Below, piece by piece: positions 37,080 to 49,589 of a stretch of DNA of 64,000 nucleotides; the first letter of the stretch is position 1, and each line of letters starts with the position of its first letter. This DNA is from Adiantum capillus-veneris (taxonomy: Eukaryota > Streptophyta > Polypodiopsida > Polypodiales > Pteridaceae): positions 61,210,119 to 61,274,118 of the forward strand of contig CM043952.1 of NCBI GenBank assembly GCA_014529385.2. The letters run 5' to 3'. The translations under genes were made by a program, and so were the position numbers. Under the pieces are notes generated by a model. It was not told where the DNA came from. It made no database searches and saw nothing but the letters and a program-made list of their open reading frames with translations.

Positions 37080-37660
37080 TTATGATATGTGAGGTAGCCT
37101 GCCAAGTGCTTGTGGACCACCCATAGTGGTGGTAGAGCTCGACAAGTACCAATAGTAGGCCACTAGAGAGCGAACACAGAGTGTGTCAAGGGTTAAGGGG
37201 TGAGTTGCCCAAGGTCGGAGCGCTTGTGGGCGATAGGATTTGTGTGGACAGGTAGGCCACCACTATATAGCTAGGCATTGAGGTGTTATCCTCATCATAT
37301 AATGCATATTACGTGTGATGCTTAGAGCACTCTCTAACTCTCTACTATTGTGTCTTGAACCTCTTCTCCCCTTGGCCATGGAGGCATTATCAGAGTGTAA
37401 CATTTTTTCTTGTGAAATCTTGTTGCAATTTCTATAAGCCTTTGTAGAGACTTTTAAGTGTTTTGCGATTGAATTAATGTTTCCTAGACCTATAAGCTCC
37501 ATGTCTCTGATTTAGGCCTTACTGAGCATTTTCTCTTTCTAGCTTAAAGAGAGTTTTTTTTTGTTTTGTTTTAAGTATGTACTTCTATCCTGCTCACCCT
37601 ACAAACATGTTTAGTGACGTGGGAACGAGTTTTAATGAGGTCATTATATGGTTTCAAAAT

Positions 37661-37702
<42 letters not shown>

Positions 37703-38643
37703 TAGCATTGCCTGTTGTTCTGTAAGTTTGTCACAAACGACATGGTTACATCTTCAAAGCTTAGGCTTGGTTCAGATGAGCCAATGGTAAAGGGGTGTGC
37801 TTCCTTTGTGGCCTTTTCTTATTCTCCACCTTATTGGGGCAATATCTTCTGACCGGTAGAACATGGAAGAGCCTACATGTTCTTTCAACTTTGTGGATCC
37901 CAACGTATAAAAATTGTGAAGTCTTTTCTCTCTCTCTCTCTCTCTCTCTCCCCAATCTTTCAGGTCTCTTACATCATTCTTCTTCTTGGTTACCGTAGTT
38001 CTCTCTTTGGGTAAAAACCTAAAAGTTAAAAGTACTAAAAGGAGGAGGCTTTGATAAAGGCACAAAAAATGCCAAGATTTTGGAATTTCAAAATTTTGAC
38101 CCATGATGACTTGAGGGCCGAGGCCCTTGTCCAAGCTGTTCACACCAAATAGTGGTGGAACCTGGTCATAAGCACAGCTATAGCTTCATAGAATCAGAGG
38201 AGGTTCTCTCTCTTGACTAACACGTTTTGAGTTCAATACTTATGTGATATATCTTTGAACGTCTCTTGGGATTGTTCCTACGACGTTCAAAATTCCTCTC
38301 TCACAGCTTGCTTGACAACGAAAATGCTCGGGAGTGTGTAAAAAAAGATCGACAGGAAGCAGGTTTCTTTGTAGTTCATCGGGAGCACTGTTGGAAAAGC
38401 TCGTGTCAAAGCTTCATACACAGCGGGAACTCGGTTTCACTAACAGTTTTTCGCCAGAACCTCGCGAATAATATCTGGTAGTACGCAGCACAGCTCTGTC
38501 TGTGTGAGAGAGTTATTTCAGCCATGCCAGGCCATGAAAGCTGAGCTTTTGTTTTTTGCAGCCTCTGCGTTTCAAATAAGCGTTGAAATTCATCTTGCTT
38601 GGGGAATGCAAGCGGAGTCTCCTACTCGCCAAAGGAAGAAAAG
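37080..38643 (+). promoter_or_regulatory. Upstream region and leader of RBP47-like gene
   Basis: Contains (GA)n at 37663-37700 and (CT)n at 37928-37950, possible GAGA-factor sites. A probable 5'UTR lies in the last ~150 bases; TTTGTTTTTTGCAG at about 38549-38562 looks like a splice acceptor, so a leader intron is possible. An upstream ATG (ATGCCAGGC at 38524) would give only a five-codon frame. No firm TATA box is seen. Confidence 0.4.
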
Positions 38644-38895
38644 ATGATGCATCAGCAAGCTGTCCCGCAGCAAGAGCTTTTTGTGTATGGTGCCCAACAA
38701 GAACAGTACGTGCATGGTGTTCAACATGATCAGTATGCCCTAGCTGCTCAACATCATCAAGAACATTATGTGCAAGGCCCAACTCATTATCAAATACCAC
38801 AGACCTTCGAAGAAGTGAGAACCCTCTGGGTCGGTGACTTGCAGTATTGGATGGATGAGAATTATTTGTGTAGCTGCTTTTCTGTTACAGGAGAG
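38644..38895 (+). CDS. RBP47: RBP47-like RNA-binding protein, coding exon 1
   Basis: Start chosen at the first in-frame ATG (38644; a second ATG follows directly). It gives 84 residues: a Gln/His/Tyr-rich N-terminus with loose repeats (EQYVHG, DQYALA, EHYVQG) as in plant RBP45/47/UBP1 proteins. The first half of RRM1 follows, with RTLWVGDLQYWMDENYL (RNP2) and SCFSVTGE. The exon ends GAG|GTACTT in phase 0. The continuation in phase 0 lies 20.5 kb away at 59443. Family members are nuclear poly(A)/U-rich RNA-binding proteins that enter stress granules. Without splicing, the frame closes at 39087 in unrelated sequence. Confidence 0.88.
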
Positions 38896-39397
38896 GTACT
38901 TCCTTACTTGCCTTCTCTAATCCATAGAGATATATTGAAAAGTGTGGAATTATCATCTCTTTTTCGAATTGCTAGCTCTTGTCACCAAAGTTTTGATAGG
39001 GCCACATGTGGAAGGGAAGATGGTGTAAGGTTAGATACGGAGACTGGTCAGCGTGTTTGGTTGCTTGTTTCTGCTTGTGGCAACTAGGTGCAAGATCATT
39101 GTTGTTTGAAGCTTTCTATATGTCGAGAAAACTGAAATCAGTTTTGCCCAGGTTAATTACCAAAATAGGCACAATTTGGTTTTAGTTTAGCTTCTTTTGC
39201 TTTTCCTTGCTGCTGCTATGCTCTCTCTGTATCTCTCTCTCACAGTAGAGGTTCACCGTATGAATGCCTTCCACCACTAGTAGGACTATACGTTTGTGCT
39301 AGTCCCGGTCATTGCTGCGACAAGCTGCCCACCTAAGGCAAGCTACCAAAGTCTCCGAAACTGGTGCCCTGATGTGAGCCCAGAATTCTGCAAAAGG

Positions 39398-39654
39398 CAT
39401 CTCAAATCCCACTACGAGTCACGGATTGCATGGATGGTGATGACATGGCATTGTATGGAAGTGTTGACGTGGCATTAGTATCTATGCTGGATTTTCTGGC
39501 GTCTGTTTATTAGCAGATGATTTTTGATGTGCCTCTCAAATCCCACTGAGAGAGTCACATGATCGTACGGACTGTGATGACGTGGTAGCGTGCGGAGGTG
39601 TTGACGTGGCATTAGTATCTACGCTGCCAGATCCATTTACTGGCAGATGATTTT
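39398..39654. repeat. 133-bp imperfect tandem duplication
   Basis: A unit from GC(A/C)TCTCAAATCCCACT, through TGTTGACGTGGCATTAGTATCTA, to GCAGATGATTTT occurs twice, starting at 39398 and 39531. Confidence 0.8.
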
Positions 39655-39850
39655 AAGAACCAGTTGTATAAAGCAAATGATTTTTAGGTTGCTTATGGAA
39701 TCCCTGGGTGTAAAAATTGAAGGTTAGGGGTTTGTAATGGCTCTCTCGCACATAACGACGAAATATGGCCAGGGGTGCTCGACTTGAGGGCCAATACTCT
39801 TTGAAGGGGATCCACGCCTCTTCTGCATTGACGTGCGTGAAGGGTGAAGT

Positions 39851-39924
39851 CAAGGTTGTTTCCGTACGTACGTATGCTATGGTTCCGTACCGTACGGTAC
39901 GTCCGTACGATATCCGTACGTCCC

Positions 39925-39976
<52 letters not shown>

Positions 39977-40512
39977 GGTGCTTGTTTCCCGTGGTCGGAT
40001 TAGGTGGGCAAGGCCTTTAATAAGTCCACCTATCCTATACTGGTTATTATCACAAAAAGAATCAGAGAGTAGAACAGAGTCTCTGCACAGTGTCTGCACA
40101 GAGACCAAGGAAGGATTTGCCGCCACCGATAAGGTTCTTTCTCCCTCCCTCCCTCCCTCCCTCCTTCCCTTTGTGTTTGGAGTCTGCAAGGAGGCACTCT
40201 AGAGTCCTGACCTCGCGAAAGATTGTAAGTTTTGTATTCAACTTGGAAGTGTGCGTTAATTGTGTTGCAGAGTTATGTAACGGTTACTTAACTTGTGGGG
40301 TGATTTCAAGTGTTTTTTGAAAGTTGTGGCTATGTTTAAGTATTGTGTAGTGTTTTTAAACTAGATAGGTTGTATATAAATTTGAAATTCTTTGTATTTT
40401 TAGCTTTTAAAAAATATACTACGAATTTTACGTACCTTATGGCCCAATCCATACGGTACAACGTACAGTACGTACCGAACACGTACCAAATACTACGTAC
40501 CTTACAACCTTG
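39851..40512. mobile_element. hAT-type MITE, 662 bp, with perfect 8-bp TSD
   Basis: Ends CAAGGTTGT...ACAACCTTG form a 9-bp terminal inverted repeat. Flanks GGTGAAGT (39843-39850 and 40513-40520) are an exact 8-bp target duplication, as produced by hAT transposases. Both subterminal zones are packed with GTACGT/ACGTAC/CGTACG motifs in opposing orientation, like hAT transposase-binding repeats. The interior contains C24 (39922-39945) abutting A30 (39946-39975) and a (CCTC)n stretch (about 40140-40162). No transposase reading frame is present. Confidence 0.85.
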
Positions 40513-41230
40513 GGTGAAGTGTTTTCAACTTTTCTGTTCTTTTATAGTTGTTTTCCAGCCATATCTTTCTTATTCTTGTCGGCATGTGGTGCCAGCCAGT
40601 TACATATACCCAATAGAGAAAATCCACAAAAACTGGGAAAAAAATAAAAAATGGGCAAAATACGTTGTTCAAACCCTTTGTGCCTAAGTCCCTATTAGGA
40701 GGGTAAAAGGTGGTCAATCCACAACCAAGGGTCTGTGTGTTGAGAAAAGCCGTACGTAGGAGTGGAAGCATTTGGAAAGTGAATGAAAAAGATTACTTTG
40801 CCATCCCACCTTCTGCCCCATGTGGTCACCCTTTGCAATCAACCCGCTAAGATTGTACCCACTTAGCACCAACACATTCAGCCTGCTAGCAGCCTTTCCC
40901 ATATTGCCCTTGCCATCCCTCTAGGAGTCTTGCACCCGGCACGCATCTCATCACCACACTCGTGTACACACACGACCCAAAGTATGATGTCCTCTTTTTT
41001 TTGGCAAAGAAAGAGATTGATTTCAATTGAAATGGTGCCGATTCTTAGGGCAAGTGTAACACGAATTACATAGCACGCCCGAAGGCGACAATCTGAAAAC
41101 TGTAAAAACTGGATACAACTAGCCACATGGCAAACTATAGGAAATTGCAAGCTGGGGTAAAAAACCTCTCCCTATAGAGAGTAAAAAGTGCCCTTCAAGC
41201 TACGTGGAGAGAGGATACCAAAAGCATACT

Positions 41231-41329
41231 TAGCAACTACACACACAAACACACACACATATGTATGTGTGTATGTATGTATGGATGTATGTTTGATATA
41301 TAAATAAATAAATAAATAAATATATATAT
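41231..41329. repeat. CA/TATG/(AAAT)n simple-sequence cluster
   Basis: ACACAC runs, then GTATGTATG repeats, then (AAAT)n and AT repeats in immediate succession. Upstream 41000-41230 has no gene. Confidence 0.85.
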
Positions 41330-43093
41330 CAAAAACCTGAACTACTAAAAGCCACCAGCGATGAAAAGGACAAGGAACATTTCAATGGCAAGAGCTTGAA
41401 TGTCAGGCATTGCCCGACAACTGGTATAATTGACAACAAGAGGCAATGGATAAACAGAAGGGAGAGAGGAGCAGGTGATGATGAAGATGAGGGAGAACAG
41501 GCAACTGACATCACCAAGAAACTGGAGGAGTGTCACGATTGTGACTATATTGTAGTATTACATCTACTCCTAGTTGCAGATACGTGAAGTGCCATGCCAA
41601 GGAGGACCTCTACGCTTGGATGGTCACACCCCTTCGCCCAAAAGACGTGTCTTCGCCAAAAGCCACACGCTTTCGATGACTAGTCACACCCCTTCGCTCT
41701 ACGGGTGCGACTCTTTGCCCAATGGTTGTAGCTCTTCGCCGAAAGGATGTGTCTTTACGTCTAAAGTCATGTCTCTTCACCAGGAGACGTGTCTTTTCAT
41801 TTGTGTCTCTTCGTCTCCTATATAAGGAGCCCTTGTATCACACATTCAAATTAATCAACACAGAGTCTTCTGAGTCTTGTTTCTGAATTCAGTTCAAGTT
41901 TCTTAAGTCTTAATCATGAGTTTAAGTACTTAATCAAGGATTAGTACCTAGAATCCTTACAGTGGTATTAGAGCAAATTTTTTTCCCGGGCCTCTGGACT
42001 TGGTATCTACTTAACTTCGTCGTTGCCTACCCTTCCTGCAACCCTCACCTCGTGAGTTGTATGGCAGCAGAGGAAAGATGGTGCCCAATTGCCTACGTGT
42101 ATGAGGTAACTCTTACCTGTTCTAATTAACTATATGAACATCAGAGAAAACTAAAAGAGGGCAGAGGGCAATGTCTGTGAGTGTGTGGCGTACCCAGAGA
42201 GTTGCGCACTACGTGTACCTGGAGGCTCGTGTGCATAGTAAGTACTTGTAGAGCGGTGCCCCTTCGCCACACCTCTTCCCAAGCGGCAGCATCGTTTCCA
42301 CCCCAAACATCAGCAAGTAGGCAGTGCTTGGTTTTTTTTTTAAACGTTGGCTGAAATCTGTAACCTTTCGCTGGCTGAGTTATACGCTGCGGAGTTTTCA
42401 GTTTACCCTAGCTGGCCTTTTTATTATAAGCCTTATTACTCATTATAAGTGACCAGCCCACCCCAAATTTGGGGTGACCGGCCAATAGGGGGCGACTTAT
42501 TAAAAAAACAACATACCTAAGATGAGTTATGCAACTCAAATGAAACCAACGCAACTTGCTGTACTAGCGCGCATTGTGGAGGAAAACTCCAGTGCTGGCA
42601 TTCTTGCGCGCACATCCTCTCGCAGCGCTGGATCTTATTAGGTGGATCTAATTAGGTGCACGGCCAAAGTGGGCTAGCCTACCCCAAAATTTACCCAATT
42701 TTTTAAAAAAACCCATGTGAACTCACTCACTTGACAAATTAAAACCCCCAAATAAACTAACTTAAAAAAACCCACCCCATCAAAAGGAACTCCAATATTC
42801 GTTTACAACCGGTGTCACCCTCTCTTCCACTCTCCCGCACTGGCCTTGTGTGCACTTTGCGTGCGCGAGCCTTTTTGCCATCATAGCCACCGGCGACGAA
42901 TTTCGAACACTGTTCTCTTGTCAAAAAAAAAAAAAAACACTTTGCACTCGAAGTGGTAGTTCATTCTAGATTATTACCCGTTCCCAGAGCCGGAACCCGT
43001 TCTTAACAGAGTTTTCGCTCAGAGCACCTGTCCCAGAATCTGTTCCCGAACCAAAACCTGCATCTGTTCGAGAGTTCCCTTTGAGGCGTAACC

Positions 43094-44220
43094 ATGTCAA
43101 ATTCTCAGGACGGAGATGGTCAATCTGACGACGCCCTTACTCTTATAAAGGAGCAGATGGCCACACTTTCCACAAGCCTCGCATCACTTCACACTCACTT
43201 GGATGAGATGCAGACGCAAAATACTTCTCGGAGTCTTCCTACGACTTCTCGAACAACTAATGCTGCTTCTCCACCACCTTCTTTCGAAGCTTCAGTGGAC
43301 GAACCAAACGAACCAGATCCAACTGAGGAGGTAGACAATCGCGAACTTCAATTACTTAACAAAATTTTTAATGCTGCACATAAGAAGAAGCTTGATGTTA
43401 AACTGCCGGAACCTTATAATGGTCGCCGCGACAAGCGCGCGCTGGACCAATGGCTATTCAAAATGGAGGTCTACGTATCAAACACAGACTTAGTCGAGAG
43501 TAAAAAAGTTGCACTTGCTAGTTCTGTGCTCAAGGACACATCATTTCTTTGGTGGCAACGACGGGTTGCTGATGTTCTTGGGATAAATTCGGGCGTGCTA
43601 TTTGCAAGGCGTTCGAATTTGCCAATGCGGATTTTCATGCCCGGTCCTCTATTCGCCGCCTCAGCCAAACAGGTTCCTTGGCCGCGTACATCACAAAGTT
43701 CCAAAGGCTAACTCTGGAGATAGAGACCCTTAGTCCCTTTGATAAACTTCACAGCTTTATCGACGGACTCGAACCCAACCTGAAGGACGATGTGCACAAA
43801 TACAATCCTACCACCTTGGATGTTGCAATTGCCTATGTGGAGCGCCTTGGCGACAATCGACACCCTACACGGAATTTTGTCCCTGGTGATTGATCTTCAA
43901 ATAGCGCTCGCTTTTCACAGCGTGATCGCAAAGAAAGTTATAGCCAAAGTCAACAACATCAGTCTCAGTTCAGACAGCAAGCCACAACACCTTATTCAAC
44001 TTCAAGGTTCTATTCTCAAGATCGACAATCTCAAAGTAGATCTTTAAATGTTCCTCCACTTGATCGTGGTAAAGGACGTGATTTTTCTCAAGTTCGGCAT
44101 TCCAATAGTTAGCAAGGCTCTTCGTCAAATGCATCTTCGACTTCAAAGAAGGAAGGATTATATACAATTTGTGGTGGTGACCATAGATGATATCAATGTC
44201 CAAAGAGACCAAATCCGTCT
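43094..44220 (+). pseudogene. C gag, frameshifted
   Basis: The ATG at 43094 opens a frame with a Ser/Thr/Pro-rich N-terminus and a predicted helix (IKEQMATLSTSLASLHTHL). The Ty3-type gag core follows: KLPEPYNGRRD, LDQWLFKMEVYV, LWWQRR. A shift near 43,585 moves to a second frame with FEFANADFHARS, AAYITKFQRLTLEI and FIDGLEPNLKDDV. A decayed single knuckle lies near 44,155-44,210 (ICGGDHR, stop, YQCP), lacking its first Cys. Several stops follow at 43,890-44,170. Confidence 0.8.
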
Positions 44221-44253
44221 AATTGGAAAAGAAATTCCAATACGGAAACATCA

Positions 44254-45220
44254 TTGAATTCTGAACAACTAGATTCTGCTAAGGATAAAGGAAAATTTGT
44301 GGTCAATACGATTCGTGTCTCAGAGGATACGACTACTCTAATGAAGCATGCTCAATGCAATTCTTCAGTTTTGGAGCCTCTCTCAAAGCAAGTTTTGAAT
44401 CTTTTTGAAACTCTCAACGGTCGTTTCATCAATGTTTTGGTGGACAGCGGATGTTCGAATAATTTCGTCAGCACTCAGATAGTTCGATAGCTTGGCTTGC
44501 CAACTCAGAAGACATCTCACTTATATGATGTGGAATTAGCATATGGATCAATTTTGACTTGTGATCAGACAATTCGACATTTGCAGTACAGATCAACTGG
44601 ATTTCGAAGTCATGCCTTTATCTTACTACGACATGATTCTTGGTTAGCATTGGCTATTCCATTACGATCCATCAATTAGCTTTGGAGGAAATACTATCAA
44701 TTTGTTCAAAGATGGACGTGAGCTGATTTTACACGGGCTTTATCATGCGGAACGAGTGATTCAAGCCTCACGTGTACAAGTCAAACAGCATGATACAGTG
44801 GATTATGAAAACGAATATAAATTCCGATGCAGATGCATAAATTATAATTGATGAAGAAGTTTTCCCAAGTGATACTTTGTTACCAAACAAAGATAAGGAC
44901 ATAGTTAGAGATTCTGAGTCTGAAGACGACTATGCTTTCTTTGATTCTTTGTTGGATGATGATATGCCAATTGCAAGTCATGAGGTGGCAGTTTTTGAAG
45001 ATGACTGAAGAATTTTGGGATTCATTATTGGACGATGATTACACTCTCAAGCCAAAATCCGCTCTAGTGATTACTAAACTTGAAGTTACCCCATCTGAAG
45101 AGTGCCTTGAGAAGATTTCCTCTTCACCAAATGTTTCGCAGTTATCGGAAGATCTTAAACCAAAAAACTTACGTCGCATGAAGGATTTTGAAGATCAATC
45201 TCTTATTGCAGTCTGATTAA
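44254..45220 (+). pseudogene. C aspartic protease and acidic tail
   Basis: NVLVDSGCSNNFVS has the active-site Asp codon at 44443 and is the intact DSG motif. The C-terminal block YDMILG, stop, HWLFHYDPSI at about 44,620-44,670 is in a shifted frame. The remainder (to about 45,220) encodes an Asp/Glu/Ser-rich tail in several frames, then non-coding sequence up to the polypurine tract. Confidence 0.75.
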
Positions 45221-45861
45221 ACCAGATTTTTCTCAAAAGAATTTGAACAATGCAATGACATGGGATTTAACAGTAAAAGCAAAAAGGTTTCGCAAGAAGC
45301 AAAGGTTCAAGACAAAGGTTTCCGATAACTCAAAGATTGAAATTTTTTGAAGATTCAATGCTTTTCCAGAGTTCTATCATCAGAAGTCATTTCTTTGACA
45401 CGGGCTCTTATTTTAAATGGGAGGGAATGTCACGATTGTGACTATATTGCAGTATTACATCTACTCCTAGTTGCAGATACGCGAAGTGCCATGCCAAGAA
45501 GGACCCTACGCTTGGATGGTCACACCCCTTCGTCCAAAAGACATGTCTCTTCGCCAAAAGCCACACTCCTTCGACGACTGGTTACACCCCTTCGCTCTAC
45601 GGGTGCGACTTTTCGCCCAATGATTGCAGCTCTTCGCCAAAAGAATGTGTCTTTACGTCTTAAGTCATGTCTCTTCACCAGGAGACGTGTCTTTTCATTT
45701 GTCTCTTCGTCTCCTATATAAGGATCTCTTGTATGACACATTCAATCAATCAACACAGAGTCTTCTGAGTCTTGTTTCTGAATTCAGTTCAAGTTTCTTA
45801 AGTCTTAATCATGAATTTAAGTACTTAATTAAGGATTAGTACCTAGAATCCTTACAAGGAG

Positions 45862-46106
45862 GGTGCCAATAGGTGAGCAACAAAGCATTGCACTGGAGCT
45901 GACAAGGAGCTATCAGCTTGGTCCACTTGCCAAAGGTGGCTCCTGAGGACCACAGTGTAAGGTGCAGCGGAAGTGAATGTTGATATTGCTCAAGATGAGT
46001 GCTCCGAACTGTGTTCGAGGGTTCTTTTTACTTACGGAGAGCCTTCCGTTCCTTTCAAAGAGAGTGCAATGATCACAAACAAAGTGAATGCTACTGTGAA
46101 TGAAGG

Positions 46107-46181
<75 letters not shown>

Positions 46182-46638
46182 ATACGATTGTAGCGTTTTG
46201 CAATTTCAACCTAAATCAGCCAGCGTTTTTGCATTTCAGTCCTAGCCCTGCGAAGCGGTTGCATATTCAGGCCGCTGTACCGCCACAATAGCAGATCCCA
46301 AGGAGACCATCGAGCGTTTTTAGTTTGTAGCCTTAACGCTGTCGTCGTCGACATCGTCATTGTCATCACAGATCCCTATCTTGACGACGACACATTCAAT
46401 GTCATCGTCATCGCAAATGCCGGACTTGACGACTACATCGTCGTCATCGTCACAGTCGTCCTCGACATCATCGGCATCGTCGACATAGTCGTCATCAAGT
46501 ACCACAACATCAGTATCCCTTAGCATCAACATCTCAGCATTAAGTCATTGTATTGGCATTGTGCAAGAATAAAGAAAGTGCTTCTCTGGCAACAGAGCAA
46601 GGGGGCCCTTGAGGGTTGGGACCTGACATCCCTATGCC

Positions 46639-46683
<45 letters not shown>
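45862..46683. repeat. Scrambled LTR remnant related to element A, with GA and CT tracts
   Basis: 45957-46100 is the reverse complement of the end of A's LTR (ATTCACTTTGTTTGTGATCAT ... CGGAGCACTCATCTTGAGCAA ... CCGCTGCACCT). It runs into (GA)n at 46111-46179. The next part, 46190-46580, resembles the preceding portion of A's LTR in forward orientation (AGCGTTTT..., GTCGTCGTCGACATCGTC, CATTGTGCAA) and then meets (CT)n at 46640-46683. The two pieces are therefore in opposite orientation around the tracts. The Asp-rich frame on the minus strand here is just the TCG/GAC repeats. Confidence 0.6.
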
Positions 46684-46685
<2 letters not shown>

Positions 46686-48021
46686 AGTTCAGTTCAGTTC
46701 TGACACACAGCTAGGGAGGGAACTCCAAGAAGACAGTGAACGAGGAATAAGGAGGACAAGGAAAGAAACAGCAAGTAAAAAAGCCAATGAAATTAAACAA
46801 AAAACCTTCTCTACAAAACAAGCTTCTCTTACCCCCCTCTCCCTTCCCCGCAACACACACACACGTACGCTCGCTCACCTAAAAGTCAATTTAGAAGCAT
46901 GAGGAAAACAAAGATCGCAGAAACCACACACACCCGACACTCACAAACTCACACATCCACACATAAAGTAGAGTGAGAAAAGATGAGCAAAAGCAACTCG
47001 ATGTAGGGCCTGTCTTGCAGGGTTCGCTACAGGCATAGTAGCCATGAAGTTTTGAAATGTTACACATGAAACGAGTTTCAAAAGTTTCGAAACAGTTTCA
47101 ACTAGTTTATGAAACGCCACAATAGAAGTTTCGTCAAAATCTTTGAGTGTCAAGCCATAAATATATATGCTTAGAGCTTACATTTATAACACATGTACAC
47201 ACAAATCGACATTAAAAGACCAGGAGATTAAAAAAATCACCTTGAAGTTGAAAGCTTCAGTCAAAGTAACATATGGGCAAGACCCTGTGACTTAAAACAC
47301 TAGTAGACAGCATTCTTCTTTGAAATGTTCAAGAGAAGTTTCGAAACGTTTGAAACGTATCGTAAATCTCTTTGATTGAAGAAATGAGTTTCTTGGCAAC
47401 TATGGTTGCAGGCCCTGTTGCAAGAAGCAGGGGGAGCCCTTCCAAGGGGTTTTCGCTACATTGCGCGAAAGAGTCCATCGACACAACCTAATACTCTAGA
47501 GAGTATGGGTTACGGAGCAAGTTTCGCTTGAACAAGGTTGAAAACGCCAGGTGACCGAAGGGAAGGGAAGGGAAGGGAAGGGCAAGGCGTCCTCTACGTG
47601 CCTATCATCGGTGATATAGTGGCATTTAGACAATTCTTGCTTCTGCTTTGGGAGAAAGAGCAACCAATTATGTGGCCTATAATTCCCTTTTTAGAGAGTC
47701 TAAATGCGGTCCCTTATCTTTTGCTTCAAATCCTTGTCAATAAGGAAAGATGGAGCCATTGAGAGACCCCGATCCTAAGCTTCTCACTAAATCAGCCCTA
47801 GCCAATTACCTTGCCAGTGCAAGGGGTAGTTGCAAGTGAAATGTGTCATTTTGTAAATGAGTGTGTGTCCGATGGGCACTATCGGTGTCAAGCTGAGAGT
47901 CATGCTTTGACCCTTGAGTTCTCTTTTCACATGTTTCTAGATACCTTCATGTAGAAGTTCCTGTTGCTCACTCGGAACAATGGTTTTGGATATTTGGTAT
48001 CATCTCTTATACTTCATTTAA
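46684..48021. other. Intronic DNA, no gene seen
   Basis: Contains CA repeats (about 46850), loose GAAACG/AGTTTC repeats at 47040-47130 and 47320-47400, and (GGGAA)n at about 47557-47582. Nothing codes recognisably. Confidence 0.6.
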
Positions 48022-49017
48022 TGTCACGTGACACATCCAACCCTATGTGTCCGTGGACAAGCTACAGCATGATCAGGGTTAAGTTAGTCCAGCCAGTCTA
48101 GATTTAGCAGTGATCTGGCACTTTTGTGAGTCTATTCGTAGACCGTGCATGCCTAGTCACTTGGTGTAGATGCATATCCTCTAGTTGCACACAGCATGAT
48201 CATCAGTATTCCCATCAGAATTCATTACAATCAGTTAGGGGAATTTTCCAGTGCATTTAGCCTATTTTCCCTATTTTTGACATTTTCACTTATTATTTTT
48301 AAGTGACTTCCCAACAAAAGTAGGTAGGGCAATTTTTCTAAGTTTGTATATAAGCAAACCCAAGTAAGCACTAAATGGCAGAAGAAGCAACAGGAGCCCC
48401 CCGCTCAACAGGCATCTTCTCAGCAAGAACCCTGTAACAGACTTGGACACTCCAAGTCAAGAATCAACCGCGACAGCACCAAATAACCACTTCAAAACAA
48501 TTCACAGATCACAATAGATTTGCACTGGCCCGACGGAGTTCCGTGCCTAGAGATATTGGCCCCAAAGACTGGCGTCCCTTTCGGTATTTCTTTTTATATT
48601 AATCAGATCAAAGTACAAGAGAGTGGCTAGGGTTTCACTCTCAGACTCTGCGTCCAAATGCCCTGAGAAGTGAAGCCCTCACCACTTATTTAAAGGTTAC
48701 AAGGGATGCCCAAAGGCAGAGCCCCAAAAGCTTCAAAATCAAAAGCCCTGAAAGCAAAAGCATCTTTTCTCTCTCTCTTTCTCTTGCTATTTGCGTAGAA
48801 AAAGCAAGAAAAGCTGCCAGTGCAAATTCCGTTGGAAAACTCGGAAATCCGTACTGCTCTGCTGCCACGTGGCACCCCCGCAGAATTAGGGTTTCAGCCT
48901 GAAATTAGGGTTTCCTGCAAATTAGGGTTTTTGGCAGATTTTAGAGTTTGTAGGAATTTTAAGGTTTCAGCCAAAAATTAGGGTTTCTGCTGTCTGCCAC
49001 GTCATCACTTTGTGACA

Positions 49018-49589
49018 TACCCCCCTTTTGAAAGCATTGTAATCGACCGCGATTACGCCTGCAAAACCGACAAAAGCCATAAACCGTCTTAGCAGACACT
49101 AACTGTTAGTACCTACGTACTAGGAACACACATCTAGCACATGTACAAAATCGACAGTCACATCACACGACATCACATGACATTCAACATTCATTCGGAT
49201 CTTAGACCATGATTTATCGGCAATGTAGCTAGCAATCACATCTAGGTCCAATCGGGACCTCATCGATGTCCGATTGACTAACCCCTATTGCAACCATGTC
49301 TATTCGAGATCAATCAGACCAAAATGCTGCAGTCATTTCGTCTATCAATTCCTGCACTCAAAAGAAGTCAAGAACAAATGTATCATTATCAGGAATTCCA
49401 TCATAATGTTATCGAGCAGAATACTATCAGCTCTTAGTATCCGTGAAGCTCAAAGAGACGTCAGTGACTTTAGTATCAAAATCAAGGCATCTGTTGACAA
49501 AGGAGCGGAGTAACTCCCTTCTTGTGCATCCCACTGCACCAGATCTCCGGCCAAGCTGAATTTCTGGGTTCCGTTTGGAGTAGACTATG
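49018..49589 (-). other. B 3' untranslated region
   Basis: Between the chromodomain stop and the polypurine tract. No gene is seen; the plus-strand frame at 49274-49513 has no motif. Confidence 0.6.

Larger units (their letters stand above)
41531..45856 (+). mobile_element. Element C: gag-protease-only LTR retrotransposon, 4.3 kb
   Basis: LTRs 41531-41961 (431 bp) and 45428-45856 (429 bp) are nearly identical, beginning TGTCACGATTGTGAC and ending CCTTACA. A perfect target duplication AGGAG lies at 41526-41530 and 45857-45861. The PBS TGGTATTAGAGC (41963-41974) is tRNA-Met-like, and the polypurine tract GGGAGGGAA abuts the 3' LTR. Internal coding stops after the protease. No RT, RNase H or integrase motif exists in any frame of the ~700 bases before the 3' LTR. 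It is therefore a non-autonomous element dependent on a partner's pol. The leader 41962-43093 is long and otherwise empty. Confidence 0.93.

Noticed and set aside
39653-40202. Long frames through the C24-A30 region
   Set aside because: They exist only because homopolymers code for Pro/Lys or Phe/Gly runs; the segment is a MITE.
46320-46532. Asp/Val-rich minus-strand frame
   Set aside because: It arises from GTC/TCG trinucleotide repeats in an LTR remnant.
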